From Cinnamomum chago (Eukaryota > Streptophyta > Magnoliopsida > Laurales > Lauraceae): a DNA stretch of 64,000 bases. The notes below the pieces were generated by a model. It was not told where the DNA came from. It was given only the letters and a program-made list of their open reading frames with translations, and made no database searches. Shown piece after piece: positions 1 through 13,051 of this stretch. The stretch covers positions 42,997,501 to 43,061,500 of the forward strand of contig CP142458.1 in NCBI GenBank assembly GCA_038049695.1, in the 5' to 3' direction. A program made the translations under genes and the position numbers. Each line of letters starts with the position of its first letter. Positions within the stretch are counted from its first letter, which is position 1.

Positions 1-1460
1 AGAAGCAATGAAACAAAAGGGGTGAAGGACTTTCTCTTACTTGCTATGATGGCAAGAATCTTACTTGCTGACGACTGGAGAATGGAGATGCTGGGAAAAC
101 ATCGAAGAGCAGTGGCTGGCTGGTGACGTGGCGGAGATGATTGTGTTGGAGATGGTGGCTAGATACCTTTTCTGTCTTCTTTTTTCCGTTTCTCCCTTTT
201 TCTTTTTCTTTTTTCTTTCTTTTTTTGTTTCTCCTTTTCTCTCTTCTTCTGCCCTTTTTCTGTTGCCTTTCCTTCCTTCCTTTTTTTTTTTTTTTTTCCT
301 GATACCACTTTTTTCTTTTTTCTTCTGTTGCTCTCTGCTTCTCTCTTCTTTTTCTGTGCTGGTCTGATTTTTTTTTTAATTTTTTATTTGGGTATGGAAT
401 GGAAGCGAAGGGGAGAGTGGTTTTGCTGGGTTTGGGGACTGGCTGGGGTTTTTGTTTCTAGAGAGGTTTTGGAAAAGGATTTGGGTTTTTGGTGAGGAGT
501 TATGTGGACTGGGAAGTAGGGTTTAGGAGATGTGGGTTTTGGGGAAAATTTATTTAGGGTAGGGATTTGGGACGAGAGTGACCGATGTACTGTGATGGTG
601 ATGAACGACTGGCTGGAGTGTTGGTTACGGTGATGGGGGATGGGTTCCAGATTGATTGCAGGGGTGGCAGATGGCTGTTTGGGTGAAGATCGATGGGTTT
701 GTGGCTCGATTTGGGGTGGGCTAGCTTCGGACAGTGGATTGGGTGATTGATGGTTGTTGGGGTTTTTGCATTGGAATTGAGTTTGGAATGCTGGGGATGG
801 TTTGGAAAGGTTGAGTTGTAGTGGTGTGGTTCTTATTTCGCTGGGCAGGGATGATCTGGACGATGATGATGATGGGTTGGGATGATTTGTGGAGGATAAT
901 GATGCAACTGATGGAAGGAAAGTTCACCGTTACCTCGAATCGGCGATCTGGACGGCGATCCGAAATTGGATCTTTGCTATGATACCAATTGAAGCAGCCT
1001 GGATCCACAAGCGGTGATGAAACGAGTGTAGACAAGCCCTGCGAGAGAGTTTGCCGAATCCTGGACGGATTCAAGTGAGGACTAACTACGCATATGGGAA
1101 TTAGCCGAATTCCTCTCGGAACTCAATAACAATCTTCCATTGAAGATAAAGAGAAAACCAAACAAACAAACCAATCTTTATTATTGAATAATGATGAACT
1201 ACTCTCCTAATAGAGGGATTACATATTTATAGAAAGGGTTGGACATCCCCTTTCCTAATAGGACTCTGCTTTCCTAAACAATAAAGGAAACTAAACTTGG
1301 TTACAATCCAAATAAAATAAAACTCCTAATTTTAATGACTTCTAAATAAATAACAACTCTCTAAATAAGACTCGTAATTAATTAAAACTAACTAAATGAA
1401 TGACCTATTGGGCTTGTGGACTGGGCCCAATTAGTTGGCAGACCATGGGTTTGGCCTGCA
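1..1460 (-). mobile_element. LTR retrotransposon B, 5' LTR plus leader (runs off the window)
   Basis: A fossil LTR element read on the minus strand. The proposed LTR is 990-1460 (+ strand begins TGAAGCAGCC and ends GGCCTGCA). It is followed inward by an initiator-Met type primer site (minus strand TGGTATCATAGC, 976-987). The rest, 1-975, is a leader rich in T on the + strand, with no recognisable gag inside the window. The outer LTR end abuts the gag of Copia A, so B seems to have inserted into A. Its coding part would lie left of base 1, and the superfamily cannot be told. The LTR ends are inferred from the TG/CA rule and the primer site; no second LTR is available for comparison. The hydrophobic reading at 65-367 is only a poly-T tract. 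Confidence 0.5.
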
Positions 1461-2919
<1,459 letters not shown>

Positions 2920-5028
2920 CAAAATCCTATCCAAAGTCCCAGCAGGGAGAATTCAAAGGTTCTGCTGAAGGTTTTATCCATGGAGCAAGGGGCTTTTGTT
3001 AAGGGGGAGAGGCTTCCAGGGATTATTTGCAAGCTAGACTTGGAGAAGGCCTATGATAGGGTGGATTGGAAGTTTCTTCAATATATGTTAAGTAGAATGG
3101 TGTTTGGGGAAAAGTGGAGGATGTGGATCCGGGAGTGTCTCATCAGCATGGTTCTCGATTTTGGTGAATGGTTCTCCGAAGGGCTACTTTTCGGCAGAAA
3201 GGGGGCTTAGACAAGGGGATCCTCTTTTCCCTTTCATCGTCCTAATAGTGGCAGAAGCGCTGGGTAGAATGGTTACAAAGGCAGGCAATGCAGGTTTATT
3301 TGAAGGCTTCAAAGTGTCTAGAAATAACCCTCCAATCAGCCACTTACAATTTGCAGATGATACTCTTATTCTGTGGAGTTGAAGAAGACCAGGTTAAAAA
3401 CGTCAAAGCTACTATCCTATGCTTTGAAGCGGTTCAGGTCTAAGAGTCAACTTCTTCAAGAGTGAGGTGATCGGGCTAAGAACGGAGCAACCGTTGCTTC
3501 TTAAGTTTTCAGAAATAATGGGGTGTAAGGTTGGGAAGTTGCCAACTTTAGGAATGCCATTGTGCTCGGGGCGGGTAACGACATCTCTGTGGAACATGGT
3601 TGTGGAAAGGGTTGAGAGGAAGCTGTCTACATGGAAAGCTAATTACCTGTCTATCGGAGGACGGGTCACCCTTATCAAATCAGTTCTGTCTAACCTGCCA
3701 GTCCATTACTTCTCCATCTTTAAATGCCCGGCCTCGATTCTAAAGAGACTAGAAAGGCGGTAGAGAGAATTCTTATGGTATGGAACTGGTGCTCAAAAGA
3801 AGTTTCACTTGGTAGATTGGGCTTCCATCTGTAAACTCAAGGAAGAGGGCGGCCTGGGAATAAGGCCTCTCAAGCAGATGAACCAAGCCCTTTTGGGCAA
3901 GTGGTTTTGGAGGATAGGAGATGGTTCAGAAATGCTTTGGAGATAGGTTTTGGAAAGGAAATATAATCTTCCAAGACACGGTTGGGATGTCCAGGAAGCC
4001 CAAGAGAACTCGTCTGCAATATGGAAAGGGATCCTCTCGGTAAGGAGGCTTTTCATGGAGAACATAAGAGACCAAATTGGATCGGGGGAGAGGATTCTAT
4101 TTTGGAAAGACCGGTGGATTGGAGAAAGGACTCTGAGAGCTCAATTCCCAGATCTATTTAGGTGTGTGCAGGATAAGGAAGCCATAGTCAGCTCTTATAT
4201 GAATACAAATGGAGGTCATGTTGTTTGGTGTCCTACTTTCAGAAGAAACCTGAAGGAAAATGAGGAATCTCAACTCATTTCACTCCTAAGCTTCCTGAAC
4301 GGTGTAAATATTCAAGATAGAGGGGAAGATGTTAGGGTGTGGGAAGCCTCAAAGAATGGATCCTTTTCAGTGTCCTCTTTCTTCAAGGTAATCCTTAATA
4401 ATTCAGGGGAGAGGAGCGTTGTGAGCGGCATTTGGGAGTTGAAGGCTCCCCCAAGGGTGCATGTCTTCGGGTTGGCTCTCAAAAACAGGATTCCTACTAT
4501 GGATCAATTAAGGAGGAGAGGGATGACTATTGTTAATGGCTGCCCTATGTGCTTGAGACACGAGGAATCCGTGAACCATCTTATGCTGAATTGTAAAACA
4601 GCTCAGTTTATTTGGATGTCGGTGGTAGGATGGTTTGATTGCTGTTGGGCCCTCCCTAACTTTCTTATCGAGCTCTTTCAGGCTTGGAAAACCCATATTG
4701 GGGATTCTAGAGGAAAGGTGATGTGGAGGTTATCTTTTCTGGCGGTGATTTGGACGATCTGGAAGGAAAGGAATTCAAAATGTTTTGAAGCGATAGCTTC
4801 TAACGAAAGCAATTTGGTGGAGAAATCAAAGTTTCTTGTGGCTCTATCGGTGTCAGTCAACCTGTCTTTTAGAGGATATTCCTTATAACAAATGGTGTAT
4901 CATTGGAAAGAGTTGGCCTTCTCTAATGCAGGGCCTTAGTTTGTTGGATTTTGGATGTTGGTTTTCTTGTGTTTTCATGCTTCCAGTCTTTTGTTGTCAG
5001 TACTTACTTATCTCTTGTAATGTTCGGG
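2920..5028 (+). mobile_element. L1-type LINE fragment: reverse transcriptase and zf-RVT domain
   Basis: A plant L1 LINE on the + strand, missing its 5' part. Reverse transcriptase is readable from about 2985 (MEQGAFVKG, then CKLDLEKAYDRVDW, then GLRQGDPLFPF), with the catalytic box LQFADDT at about 3346-3363. Downstream come the thumb region (WKANYLSIGGRVTLIKSVL, 3630-3690) and a long open stretch 3950-4888. That stretch ends in the zf-RVT zinc-binding domain (CPMCLRHEESVNHLMLNC). Compared with typical plant L1 RT, the segment between QGAFVKG and ICKLDLEKAYD is shortened, and there are frame changes near 3200 and 3385 plus stops near 3760 and 3945. It cannot encode a working protein. Copia A abuts its left end, so the missing 5' part may lie beyond A and B, left of the window. 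Confidence 0.9.
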
Positions 5029-5070
5029 TTTTTTTTTTTTGAATGGTTACTTTCATTGAAAAAGAATGAA
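5029..5070 (-). repeat. Possible truncated LINE 3' tail (poly-T then GAATGGT)
   Basis: Twelve T residues (5029-5040) are followed by GAATGGTTACTTTCATTGA. The same T-run plus GAATGGTA/GAGCGGTAA signature recurs at 33690-33760 and 34732-34752. Read on the minus strand this is a short 3' end with a poly(A) tail, as expected for a very 5'-truncated LINE copy. It sits between the LINE at 2920-5028 and the TRIM at 5071. No target duplication was found, so it could also be the real 3' end region of the flanking LINE. Confidence 0.4.
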
Positions 5071-5518
5071 ACCTTGCATGAGGCCTTTTGATGGGTTGAG
5101 GCCCATTAGAAACAAAATCGTGAGGCTCGTGGGCCAAAGCGGACAATATCATGCACGCGCGTGGGGTGGGGCGTTACAAATGGTATCAGAGCTGACTCTC
5201 TACTAGTTCGAGTGTGGGGCCCTGTCATGGTCTAGTGCAAGTGGGCGGGTTTCCATGTGAGCGGGCCAAGAGGGCTGGCAGGCTACAGAGACTGGCAGGC
5301 TACTGCACAGGGACGTGCAGCCTTAAGGGGGGTGGAATGTGACGCCCCGGAGTCCCACATCGATTATAGAGAGGAAAGTGAATGACATTATATGTAGAGC
5401 TTACACCCTTACTTTGCATGAGGCCTTTTAATGGGTTGGGGCCCATCAGAAACAAAACCGTAAGGCCCGTGGGTCAAAGTGGACAATATCATGCATGGGT
5501 ATGGGGTGGGGCATTACA
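5071..5518 (+). mobile_element. TRIM (short non-coding LTR element), 5' LTR partial
   Basis: Two direct repeats frame a tiny non-coding core. The 3' LTR is 5338-5518 (181 bp, begins TGTGACGCCCCGGAGTCC, ends GGCATTACA). The left copy, 5071-5178, matches only the last 108 bp of it. Primer site TGGTATCAGAGCTGAC follows the left LTR at 5181-5196, and a polypurine run AAGGGGGGTGGAA precedes the right one (5325-5337). The core of about 160 bp codes for nothing, which is the TRIM plan. By eye the two 108-bp LTR parts differ at about 14 sites (13%), nearly all C/T or G/A, so the element is old and its CpG sites have decayed. Broken: one LTR is incomplete. Confidence 0.85.
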
Positions 5519-7664
5519 ACACCAAGAAATTCCACATACCTTAAAATGCTTCCAAATAAAAGTTGTAAAGTCACAATGAAGAAATAAATGGTTGATCATT
5601 TCATCCTCTCCCACATAACGAGCATCTATCAGCAATATTCTCCAGAGTTAACCCCTTCCTGCGAAGAACATCAACAATCTAAACCTTGCCAGGTACTGCT
5701 AGCCAGCAAAAAACCTCAACTCTAGGGGGAGCCAAACCACACCACATAAATGCTCCAGGAACCTGAGTGAGAGAAGGTCCTACCAAGGCCATATAAAAGG
5801 ACTTGGTCGAAAACTTTCCCGAAGTAGAAGGTTTCGAAATGCGAAAATCTTTCTCATCCCTGCAAATAAAAGTATTAGAAAGAAGAACCAACAAAGACTC
5901 ATATCATCCATTTCATGTTGACGCAAAACTCTCCTAAAAGAACCTACCCAAGACACATTACTCCATGAAGGAACATAACATTCTTTTACCGACACATTTT
6001 TGTTACTCACAACTCTAAACAATCTAGGAAAAAACTCATATAAAACCCCCACCCCAAACCAATTATCGAACCAAAAACGGACTGAATGTCCATCCCCCAC
6101 TTTAAACCCGACCCCCTTATTGAAAAGAGCCCCCTTAATAATGGACACATCCCCCAAACTAGCAATAACACCCCACCCACCCGACACCCTATATCTAGGG
6201 ATAGATTTTGGGACCCAACCCCACACATCCTCACCGTACTTAGACACAATAACCCTTCTCCACAAAGCTTCCTTTTTCCCCAAATCTCCACCCCCACTTT
6301 GCCAATAAAGCCCAATTTTTTTATGAAAGGCAACCAATACCTAAACCACTTGCAAACTTCGGTTTCACCACTTCGCTCCACTTCATCAGCTGAATTCTCT
6401 TCTTATCACTTTGCCCGTCCCACGTCCCAAAGGAAATTTCTTCTATTACGGTCCAACCTATCAACCACCATCTTTGGCATCTTAAACAAAGACATAGTAG
6501 ATCGGAAGATTAGATAAGGTTGCTTTTATCAAAGTAATTCTTCCCCCTAAAGACGAGTATTGTCTTTTCCACATAGATAATTTCTTTTCAAACTTCTCCA
6601 CCACCGGATCCCAAAGAGCCTTTGATCTTGGATTGGCCCCTATCGGCAACCCCAAGTACTGTATAGGAAATTTTCCAACCCTACAACCAAAAGTAGAGGC
6701 CAAAGACTTGACCGTTTCCTCCGAACAACCCAATCCAACAATCATACTTTTTGAAAGGTTAACCTTTAGGCCTGAAACTAGTTGGAAGCATCTCAAGATC
6801 CTCTTTAAGGAAATCACACATTGCCGTTCCGAAGAAGTAAACACCATAGTGTCATGTGCGAATTGTAAGTGAGTAATAGGTTCCCTATTCCCACTCGCTT
6901 CAAATCCTTCTATAAGGCCAATATTCTTTGACTTAGCAAGCAAATTGCCTAAAGCTTCACCAACTAAAGTAAATAAAAATGGAGATAAAGGATCACCCGG
7001 CCTCAACCTCTAGAAGTTTTGAAAAGTCGCGAAGGAGATCCATTCACCAACACTGAAAAAGAAGTAGAAGAGATGCACTCACTGATCCAACTCCTCCAAA
7101 TAGTACCAAAACCAAACCTGTAGAACATATAATCCACAAACTCCCATTCTACATGATCATGGGCCTTCTCCATGTCTATTTTAAAAATGACGCCCTCCTT
7201 ATGAGATCTCTTTCTTGAATCTATGAGTTCATTAGCAATCAAGACTCCATCGAGAATTTGCCTGTTCCCCACGAATGCCCCTTGCGAAGGACCAATAATG
7301 AGAGGAAGAACCACTTTTATCCGATTGGCCAAGATTTTTGACAATAACTTGTAGTCGCATCCCACCAAACTAAGGAGCCTAGCATACTTTAACTCCATGG
7401 GATTAGGAACCTTGGGAATAAGAACAATGAAAGTCAGATAACATAGCACAAAAATCTTCCTTGAGAAAAACCCAAGCCGCTTTTATAAAGGAGAAATTGG
7501 AGCCATTTGGGCCTGGAGCTTATCTCCCCCACATTCTTCTAAGGCAATGGAAATCTCCTTTGGCTCAAACTCCCTTTCCAACCAAGTTTGAAGATTAGAA
7601 GGAATCGTAGGAAACTCAACCCCATCCAACTTTGGTCTATGAAAGTTCTCTTTGGTGTACAGAT
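5519..7664 (-). mobile_element. L1-type LINE fragment (reverse transcriptase to zf-RVT)
   Basis: A plant L1 LINE on the minus strand. In element order: FHRPKLDGVEF and the EEISIALEECGGDK-like fingers region (7660-7490); RT with YKLLSKILANRIK, GPSQGAFVGNRQILDGVLI and FKIDMEKAHDHVEW (7400-7150); GDPLSPFLFTLVGEALGN (about 6995-6945); the catalytic box as LQFAHDT (the expected first Asp is His) near 6865; YLGLPIGANPRSKALWD (about 6650-6600); SLGGRITLIKATLSNLPIYY (about 6550-6495); and a degraded zf-RVT region ending ADRCSLCGR near 5620. Its left (3') end is cut by the TRIM at 5518, and no poly(A) tail remains. The right edge at about 7664 passes without a gap into Copia C pre-integrase sequence, so this 5'-truncated LINE apparently landed in that Copia. 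Several frame changes and the lost catalytic Asp make it dead. Confidence 0.9.
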
Positions 7665-10343
7665 TTTTCATTTCATGAATCAAACCAGATTTAAATAAAG
7701 AGACCAACACTTTAGAGTTCGGATGACCTAATCTATTGTGCCACAATTGCGCATTATTTGAATGCAAACAAGAGAAAGCAAACTCAGATTTATTCCTTGG
7801 TTGTGTAGATAGTTTTAGAGGGAACAGACGTCCGCACTTAGGTCCCTTAATGATCACCTTCCCGACTCCTGATCTTGTACCGCACAGCCAGAAGAAGAAA
7901 ATGATACGTCACAATTATTGTCAACAAGTTGACGAAAAAAAAGTAAATTTGTAGATAAACCAGGAGAAAGGAAAACATGTTGTAAAGGTAAAGGATGAGG
8001 TACATCACCAATTGCGGTGATAGGAAGTTTCTCACCATCAACAGTGTGAACTTGAAGTTTACCATCATAAGGATGAACATTTGAAAGATTAGAAGGAGAG
8101 AAAAGTCATATGGTTGGAAGCTCCAGAATCAAAATACCATATGGAAGAAGAGGATTTATGTTTACCAGAGATACCCAAAGTGGAGAAGGCATGAAGGATC
8201 ATTTGTTGGATCATTTCTGGAGTCACAGGAGGAACACTGGTAGAAGAAGATGGCAGTGTAGGCATGGATGAAGACTGGGCTGAAGCAACTGATGTTGTAT
8301 CTGATGATGAAGCGGCAACATGGTAAGCACGAGGAGTGTTATTGTTGGGCCTTTTCCTGCAGTCCGAGATGACGTGTCCTGAAGCCTTGCAATAATTGCA
8401 AAATTTCTTTTTTGTAGTGGGAAGCATAGTGACCATACTCTTTGCATCGATAACATTGTATTTTGCTCATATCCCGAGTCATTACTGAAGATGTGGGCCC
8501 GTGTGGGCCACCAGTTGGCTGATATGATGATTGACGTTCATCTTGTGGAATCTGTGCTGGAAGTTTCCCTTTGACTGCATATGCCACTTCAAGTGCACCA
8601 TTAGAAGTCTGCTTGGTGAGGTGAGTTTGGGTCACTTCTTGTTCTTCCCTAAGAATTTCATTTAGACAAGTCTCCAAAGAAGGACATGGTTGTGTACTCA
8701 TCAAATTTGAACGAACAGTTTCAAATTCTGGAGGGAGTTTCATTAGAAATTGGTCACGTTGACTAATGTTATGAAATTCCTGAAGTCCAGTTAAATTGTC
8801 CCGTTACAGATGCTTATGCAATTATCTGTGAATTCCATCCATGAGGCACGAAACCCTGAGTAAAAATCCTGGACAGATTGATCCCCTTGGTAGTACTGTG
8901 CAATCTCATGTTCTAACTGGAAGCGCCTCGCAGGATTTTCTTGATGATAAATTTTGTTAAGGTAATCCCACATTTCTTTTGCTGTTTTGTAGGGTTTGAA
9001 TGCATAAAAAACTATGGGTCTACCGATGCCGAGATCCAGCTCATTATTTGAGCCTCATCGGTTTCCCATTCTTCCATCTTGTCCTCTCCAGTGGGTTTGG
9101 ACTTGGACCCACTGATGTGACCCCGTAGTTTCGTACCTTTAAGATATAATTCCAACTGGAAAGCCCAAGAGTTATAATTCTTTTTGTGTGAATTGAATTA
9201 GATTCATATCTGATTTTCCCATTACTTCGGTAAATGTAGCAAAGAAATCACAATGTGGGGTCCACAAATGGATCAAAATTCTGATCAGTAGTCAGGAAAC
9301 TATCAACAGCAGCAAGAGAAACCAACTGATAAAGATAAACAGCAATAATGAGGGAGTAATCTGCTCTGTTACATCAAATAGAGAACAGCAGTAGCACAAT
9401 GGTCAAGATAATGGCCAGAAAATACCAACCCAGGCGACCTTGGATTTTGGAGTAGATTGTTCATAGTAGCAAAACTAAGTGTCCAATGAGCAAGCAGACA
9501 CTATAGATGCAAGACAGAACAACTAACGCACCAACAGAAACAGACCTTTCTCAAAAATGGGCCAGATCCATCATTTTGTACGGCTGTGATAAAAAATTAT
9601 TGCTAAAACTGAAAATCCACGAGAAATTACAGAAATCCTACCTCTCTGATGCCGACAACTCCCAAAAAATCACCGAAAACATCAAAATATTCAGGCGACC
9701 AGGATAGTGGTGCTATTCAGAAGTGTTTATGATGATCTGAGGTGGGCCATGTATGATCAGAGGATGATCAGACCTTCGTTTAGCTGGATTCTTGGAGCAG
9801 ATGTGAAGAAGAGAAACTCCAAAGGCTTCCAATGCTTGGAAGATGAAAGAAAACTTCACCCCGAAACTCAGCAGATGTGACGAAGAGATATATCGATGGC
9901 TTCCAATGCTTGGAAGATGAAAAAAAACATCATCCAGAAACTCTGTAGAGAGTTTTGTTAACTCAGAAACATCACCCTCTTTCTCACGAGAATGATAGGA
10001 TCAAATAGTTTGAAGCTCTGATACCATGTAAATACCATTCACATGATAACAGAAATACACAAACAGTTTCTGTGAATAATTTCTGATGATCTCAATGAGA
10101 GATTTCATCTTCTTATATAGAGTATTTTGTCTCTAAATACAATAAGTTTGACAATTACAATCCCTTTGTTTGGGTAATTACAATTAATGATTATATAATC
10201 AAATCTCCTAAAGAGGAATGTTACAACTGTACATGATTGCATATTTTGATCACATGTGAAATATGGTAATTAGTAAGTGGGTCTGGGCTTAAGTGGTTGA
10301 CATTGACTTGGCCCATGTAGGTCCAAATGAAGCTACTTTAACA
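7665..10343 (-). mobile_element. Ty1/Copia element C: 5' LTR, leader, gag, protease, pre-integrase
   Basis: A fossil Copia on the minus strand. The LTR is 10027-10343 (317 bp; minus strand opens TGTTAAAGTAGC and closes GGTATTTACA). Next to it is primer site TGGTATCAGAGCTTC (about 10013-10026). Gag runs from about 9235 to 8340 (WDYLNKIYHQENPARRFQLE) with a CCHC knuckle pair (CYRCKEYGHYASHC-like, then CNYCKASGHVISDC). The protease core is WYFDSGASNHMT at about 8110-8150. The pre-integrase motif LWHNRLGHPNSKVL is near 7720-7760. The LINE at 5519-7664 lies directly against the pre-integrase part. Several breaks are present, and integrase, RT and RNase H are not seen. The outer LTR end is set inside the gag of Copia D, so C inserted into D. 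Confidence 0.88.
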
Positions 10344-12001
10344 CCTGTAGTGCCAGTCTGCCAGAAAAGCTGCCTCTTCAGTTTTTGGGACAACAAAAGC
10401 TTTGGTGTCACTAGTAATGCTACTTTGAGATTGTAGCCTGGTTTCTTCCTAAAGAACTTCCTGAACTCTTGTTTTTAAGGTTGGAGAAACTTCCCTGTTC
10501 ATGAGGGCTGAGCGAACGGACTCGAATTCAGGTCACAGGTTCATAAGGAATTGGCTTATATGCGACTCTTCTTGGACTTTAAGAACTTCAGGTTGGGATT
10601 CCTTTTTAACAGTAGAATGGATCATTGAATCCTTCTCAGTCCGTAAAGTCAGAAAGCCACAATAATTTTCCAGTACAATCTTATCGCCTAGAGTATATTT
10701 TGCAAGTTCTGTATCAAGGAAAAATTTCCTAGCTTTGTTCACTTGATGATAAATAGACTGCAAATGTGACCACATCTCAGCCGATGTCGTGAAGGATTGT
10801 AGGGAACTGGCAATTGATGTATCAATGGAGTTTCGAATCCAAGTCACCACCTTGGAGTTATTTTGTTCCCAAGTAGATTTATTTTTCTCATCTGCCACAA
10901 TGGATCCATATAGGTACCCCAAAAGACCTTGTCTAGTGAAAAAGTGTCGAAGATGGAAAGCCCATACAGTATAATTTTTTCCAGTATACTTAATTAGGAT
11001 AGTCTCATTCTTGTCCATGATTAAAGGGAACAAGTACTGTAGCAAAAGATGCGAAAAAAAAAAAAAGAAATTTGCTGAAGAACCTGTTTTTCTGCTACAG
11101 GAATGCAGTTTTCTCCCTAATTAAAAGAGAAAATCTAAATCTAACTTTAAGATAGCATGGATGATAAAATTACTCAAACTTGCTACAGAATGTGAACCAG
11201 ATCTGACCGTTGGCAGCAAAAATCAACAGAGTTGATGAAAACAATGTTTGAAAACTGTCAAAATAGAAGATGGGATTGAAACTGACCTGTTTGTACTCAA
11301 TAAATCCAGAAGAAATTATGGAAAATCCTTGAATAATCAGACGACCAGATTTGTAAAGTTTCGTCCAGATCTAATCAACAGACATAGGGCCCATTTGATG
11401 AACACTTCATCACAGAGCTGCTGCAGAAGGGTCGACCAGCACAAATGAGAAATTGCAGTGGCTGAGAGCAATTTCTGAGAGAGATTTTGATTATCAGAGA
11501 TGCACAGATGCAGTGAACTGATGTAGGGTAGTATCCAATAGACAGTCCGTAGTGTCTATTGTTCAGAACAGTCGAGAGATCCTTGGAGTTGAAAGGAAAG
11601 GAGTCAGAAATCTTTTGTAAATGCCGAATCTGAGTCACTGTTGTGTCCTTAGAAACTTTCAGAAATGAAAAAAAATATTTCAGAGATGTACCTGCTTTGA
11701 TACCATATAACTTTGAGCAGAATATCAAAAATAAAGGGAAGATTTGGGGAATTTCTGTGTCACCCTTTGAGGGCCAACACATCTGTATATATTGCTTTGT
11801 GTGCCATTCGAGGCAAATTACAGTGAATGGATATTACAATCAATTAGGCTACGTATGGAAAGATACAGGTGATATTACAGCCAATGTAATCTTTCAAGTG
11901 TAGAAAGTTGACTCATTTTTATCCATGTGAGGATATGACACATTGCTGAATGACTCAGCAGATCTCCACTAGCTGGGCCTTGGGCCCATTTTCTCTACAC
12001 A
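10344..12001 (-). mobile_element. Ty1/Copia element D: 5' LTR, leader, partial gag
   Basis: A fossil Copia on the minus strand, distinct from C. The LTR is about 11706-12001 (296 bp; minus strand opens TGTGTAGAGAAAATGGGCCC). A slightly altered primer site (TGGTATCAAAGCAGG, about 11691-11705) follows, then a leader to about 11018. Gag begins MDKNETILIKYTGKNYTVWA and includes MWSHLQSIYHQVNKARKF and FESVRSALMNREV (10440-10490). It resembles the gag of Copia H near 55300-55620. Gag ends abruptly at 10344, where the LTR of Copia C starts. D's outer LTR edge at 12001 marks the start of readable PIG-N intron sequence. Broken: no protease or pol part is seen. Confidence 0.82.
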
Positions 12002-12393
12002 ATATACCATTATTGCAAATATCCTTCTTGGAAGTTATTGTCCATAGAAAAACTGTGTTTAGGACAATATATTAATGAATACTTTTGTGGCCCCTTTTCA
12101 ATCTATGATTGCATTGGAATTCTTTACCAACTTCTAGTTCTATGTCAGAGACTCAGATGCTCCAATATTGAACCAACTGCGTTGGCCCAAGGAATTCTAC
12201 CCATAAGACAATATAAAATAGAAAATGCTGTGTATATTTATGTTCTTTCGTTTTGCTTTCTCTGGAAACATCCTGTTCCATTGTCTACCCTTCCATGCTT
12301 CAGTTCCTACTACTAAAACTGGTTTTTGTTTACTCTGAACTACTAGTGTTTGTGCTGTTTGTGATTTTGACACAATCACGGTCTTACTGATAG
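12002..12393 (+). other. PIG-N intron sequence upstream of the first visible exon
   Basis: A host intron tail between the LTR of Copia D and the first exon seen. It is AT-rich, with a pyrimidine-rich stretch (12240-12360) before the acceptor TAG at 12391-12393. The 92-codon open frame at 12038-12316 shows no family likeness and is not called. The exon that should encode the DHGM metal-binding motif of PIG-N is not here and is expected left of the window. Confidence 0.6.
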
Positions 12394-12611
12394 GAAGCCA
12401 TGGAGATGGGCAACCTGCAAACACTGATACTCCACTTGTAGCTTGGGGTGCTGGTATTCAGAATCCTAGGCTATTGGTCCACAGTAGCCATTCTGATGAT
12501 GGTGTTCGATTTGTGGATCAGCACAAGCATGATATGCCCACACCTACAGAATGGGGCCTCAGCAGTTTAGAAAGAGTGGATGTTAATCAAGCTGATATTG
12601 CACCTCTCATG
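12394..12611 (+). CDS. PIGN: PIG-N exon (visible exon 1), end of catalytic phosphodiesterase domain
   Basis: A 218-bp exon between acceptor ATAG (ends 12393) and donor GTTTTTTT (from 12612). Reading G|GA from a preceding exon gives SHGDGQPANTDTPLVAWG, then RFVDQHKHDMPTPTEWGL and ERVDVNQADIAPLM, all hallmark stretches of PIG-N/Mcd4. In the family this follows the DHGM motif and closes the alkaline-phosphatase-like active site facing the ER lumen. The family reads GSHGDGHP or GSHGAGHP. Here the second His is Gln (GDGQP), while the GSHG-type His is kept. The frame is open throughout. The preceding exon with DHGMSDK is not found between this exon and the Copia D LTR. Identification is firm; function is uncertain because of the His-to-Gln change and the damaged exon 8. 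Confidence 0.93.
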
Positions 12612-12724
12612 GTTTTTTTCCCATTATCCTTACAACAATTCTATTGTATCTATGAAAGTAAATCATGTTGCTACTCTTTGTTCTTATTGATTTATTTCTG
12701 TTAGTACCCTTTTAACTTTTCTAG

Positions 12725-12799
12725 GCAACTCTCCTTGGTTTACCTTGCCCCACTAACTCCGTTGGAAATTTGCCATTGGGGTATGTTAACTTCAGTGAG
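12725..12799 (+). CDS. PIGN: PIG-N exon (visible exon 2)
   Basis: A 75-bp exon (25 codons) after acceptor CTAG (ends 12724) and before donor GTGCGT (12800). It encodes LLGLPCPTNSVGNLPLGY followed by VNFSE, a strongly conserved PIG-N segment directly downstream of DIAPLM. Phase 0 at both ends fits exon 1 (ends ATG) and exon 3 (starts GCA). The 113-bp intron before and 185-bp intron after are of ordinary plant size, unlike the next one. Confidence 0.93.
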
Positions 12800-12984
12800 G
12801 TGCGTTATATGATTTTTTCCTCTTCTACTAGAGTTTACAGTTTCATTCCAAGATTTTTTATTTTTGACTTTTTTGGAGTATTCTATTTTTAGTTCATAGC
12901 TCTTTATTCTGTTCTTTTATGTTGTGAATTGAGGAGGAATCCAAATACTAAAAACTGATTTGGACTTTATCCTTTCTTTACCAG

Positions 12985-13051
12985 GCAGAAGAAGTTGAGG
13001 CGACACTGGCTAATACAAAACAAGTTCTAAATCAATTTCTCCGCAAGTCAC
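12985..13051 (+). CDS. PIGN: PIG-N exon (visible exon 3)
   Basis: A 67-bp exon after acceptor CCAG (ends 12984). It encodes AEEVEATLANTKQVLNQFL then RKS, matching the family stretch after NLPL. It ends with one base (C) of a split codon before donor GTATCC (13052). That C joins AG at the start of the next exon (35457) to give Gln, as the conserved RKS-x-IKQS reading requires. The intron that follows is about 22.4 kb and filled with mobile elements. Confidence 0.92.

Noticed and set aside
65-367. 100-codon open frame rich in Phe/Leu/Ser
   Set aside because: A translation of a poly-T/C tract in an LTR element leader; no domain and no codon structure.
721-1074. 117-codon minus-strand frame
   Set aside because: Crosses the primer site and the proposed LTR edge of element B, so it cannot be a gene.
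7483-7857. Apparent single 124-codon minus-strand protein
   Set aside because: Its two halves belong to different elements (Copia pre-integrase and L1 LINE) meeting at about 7664; a junction product.
12038-12316. 92-codon frame just before the first PIG-N exon
   Set aside because: Does not match the PIG-N segment expected before SHGDG and has no other likeness; treated as intron.
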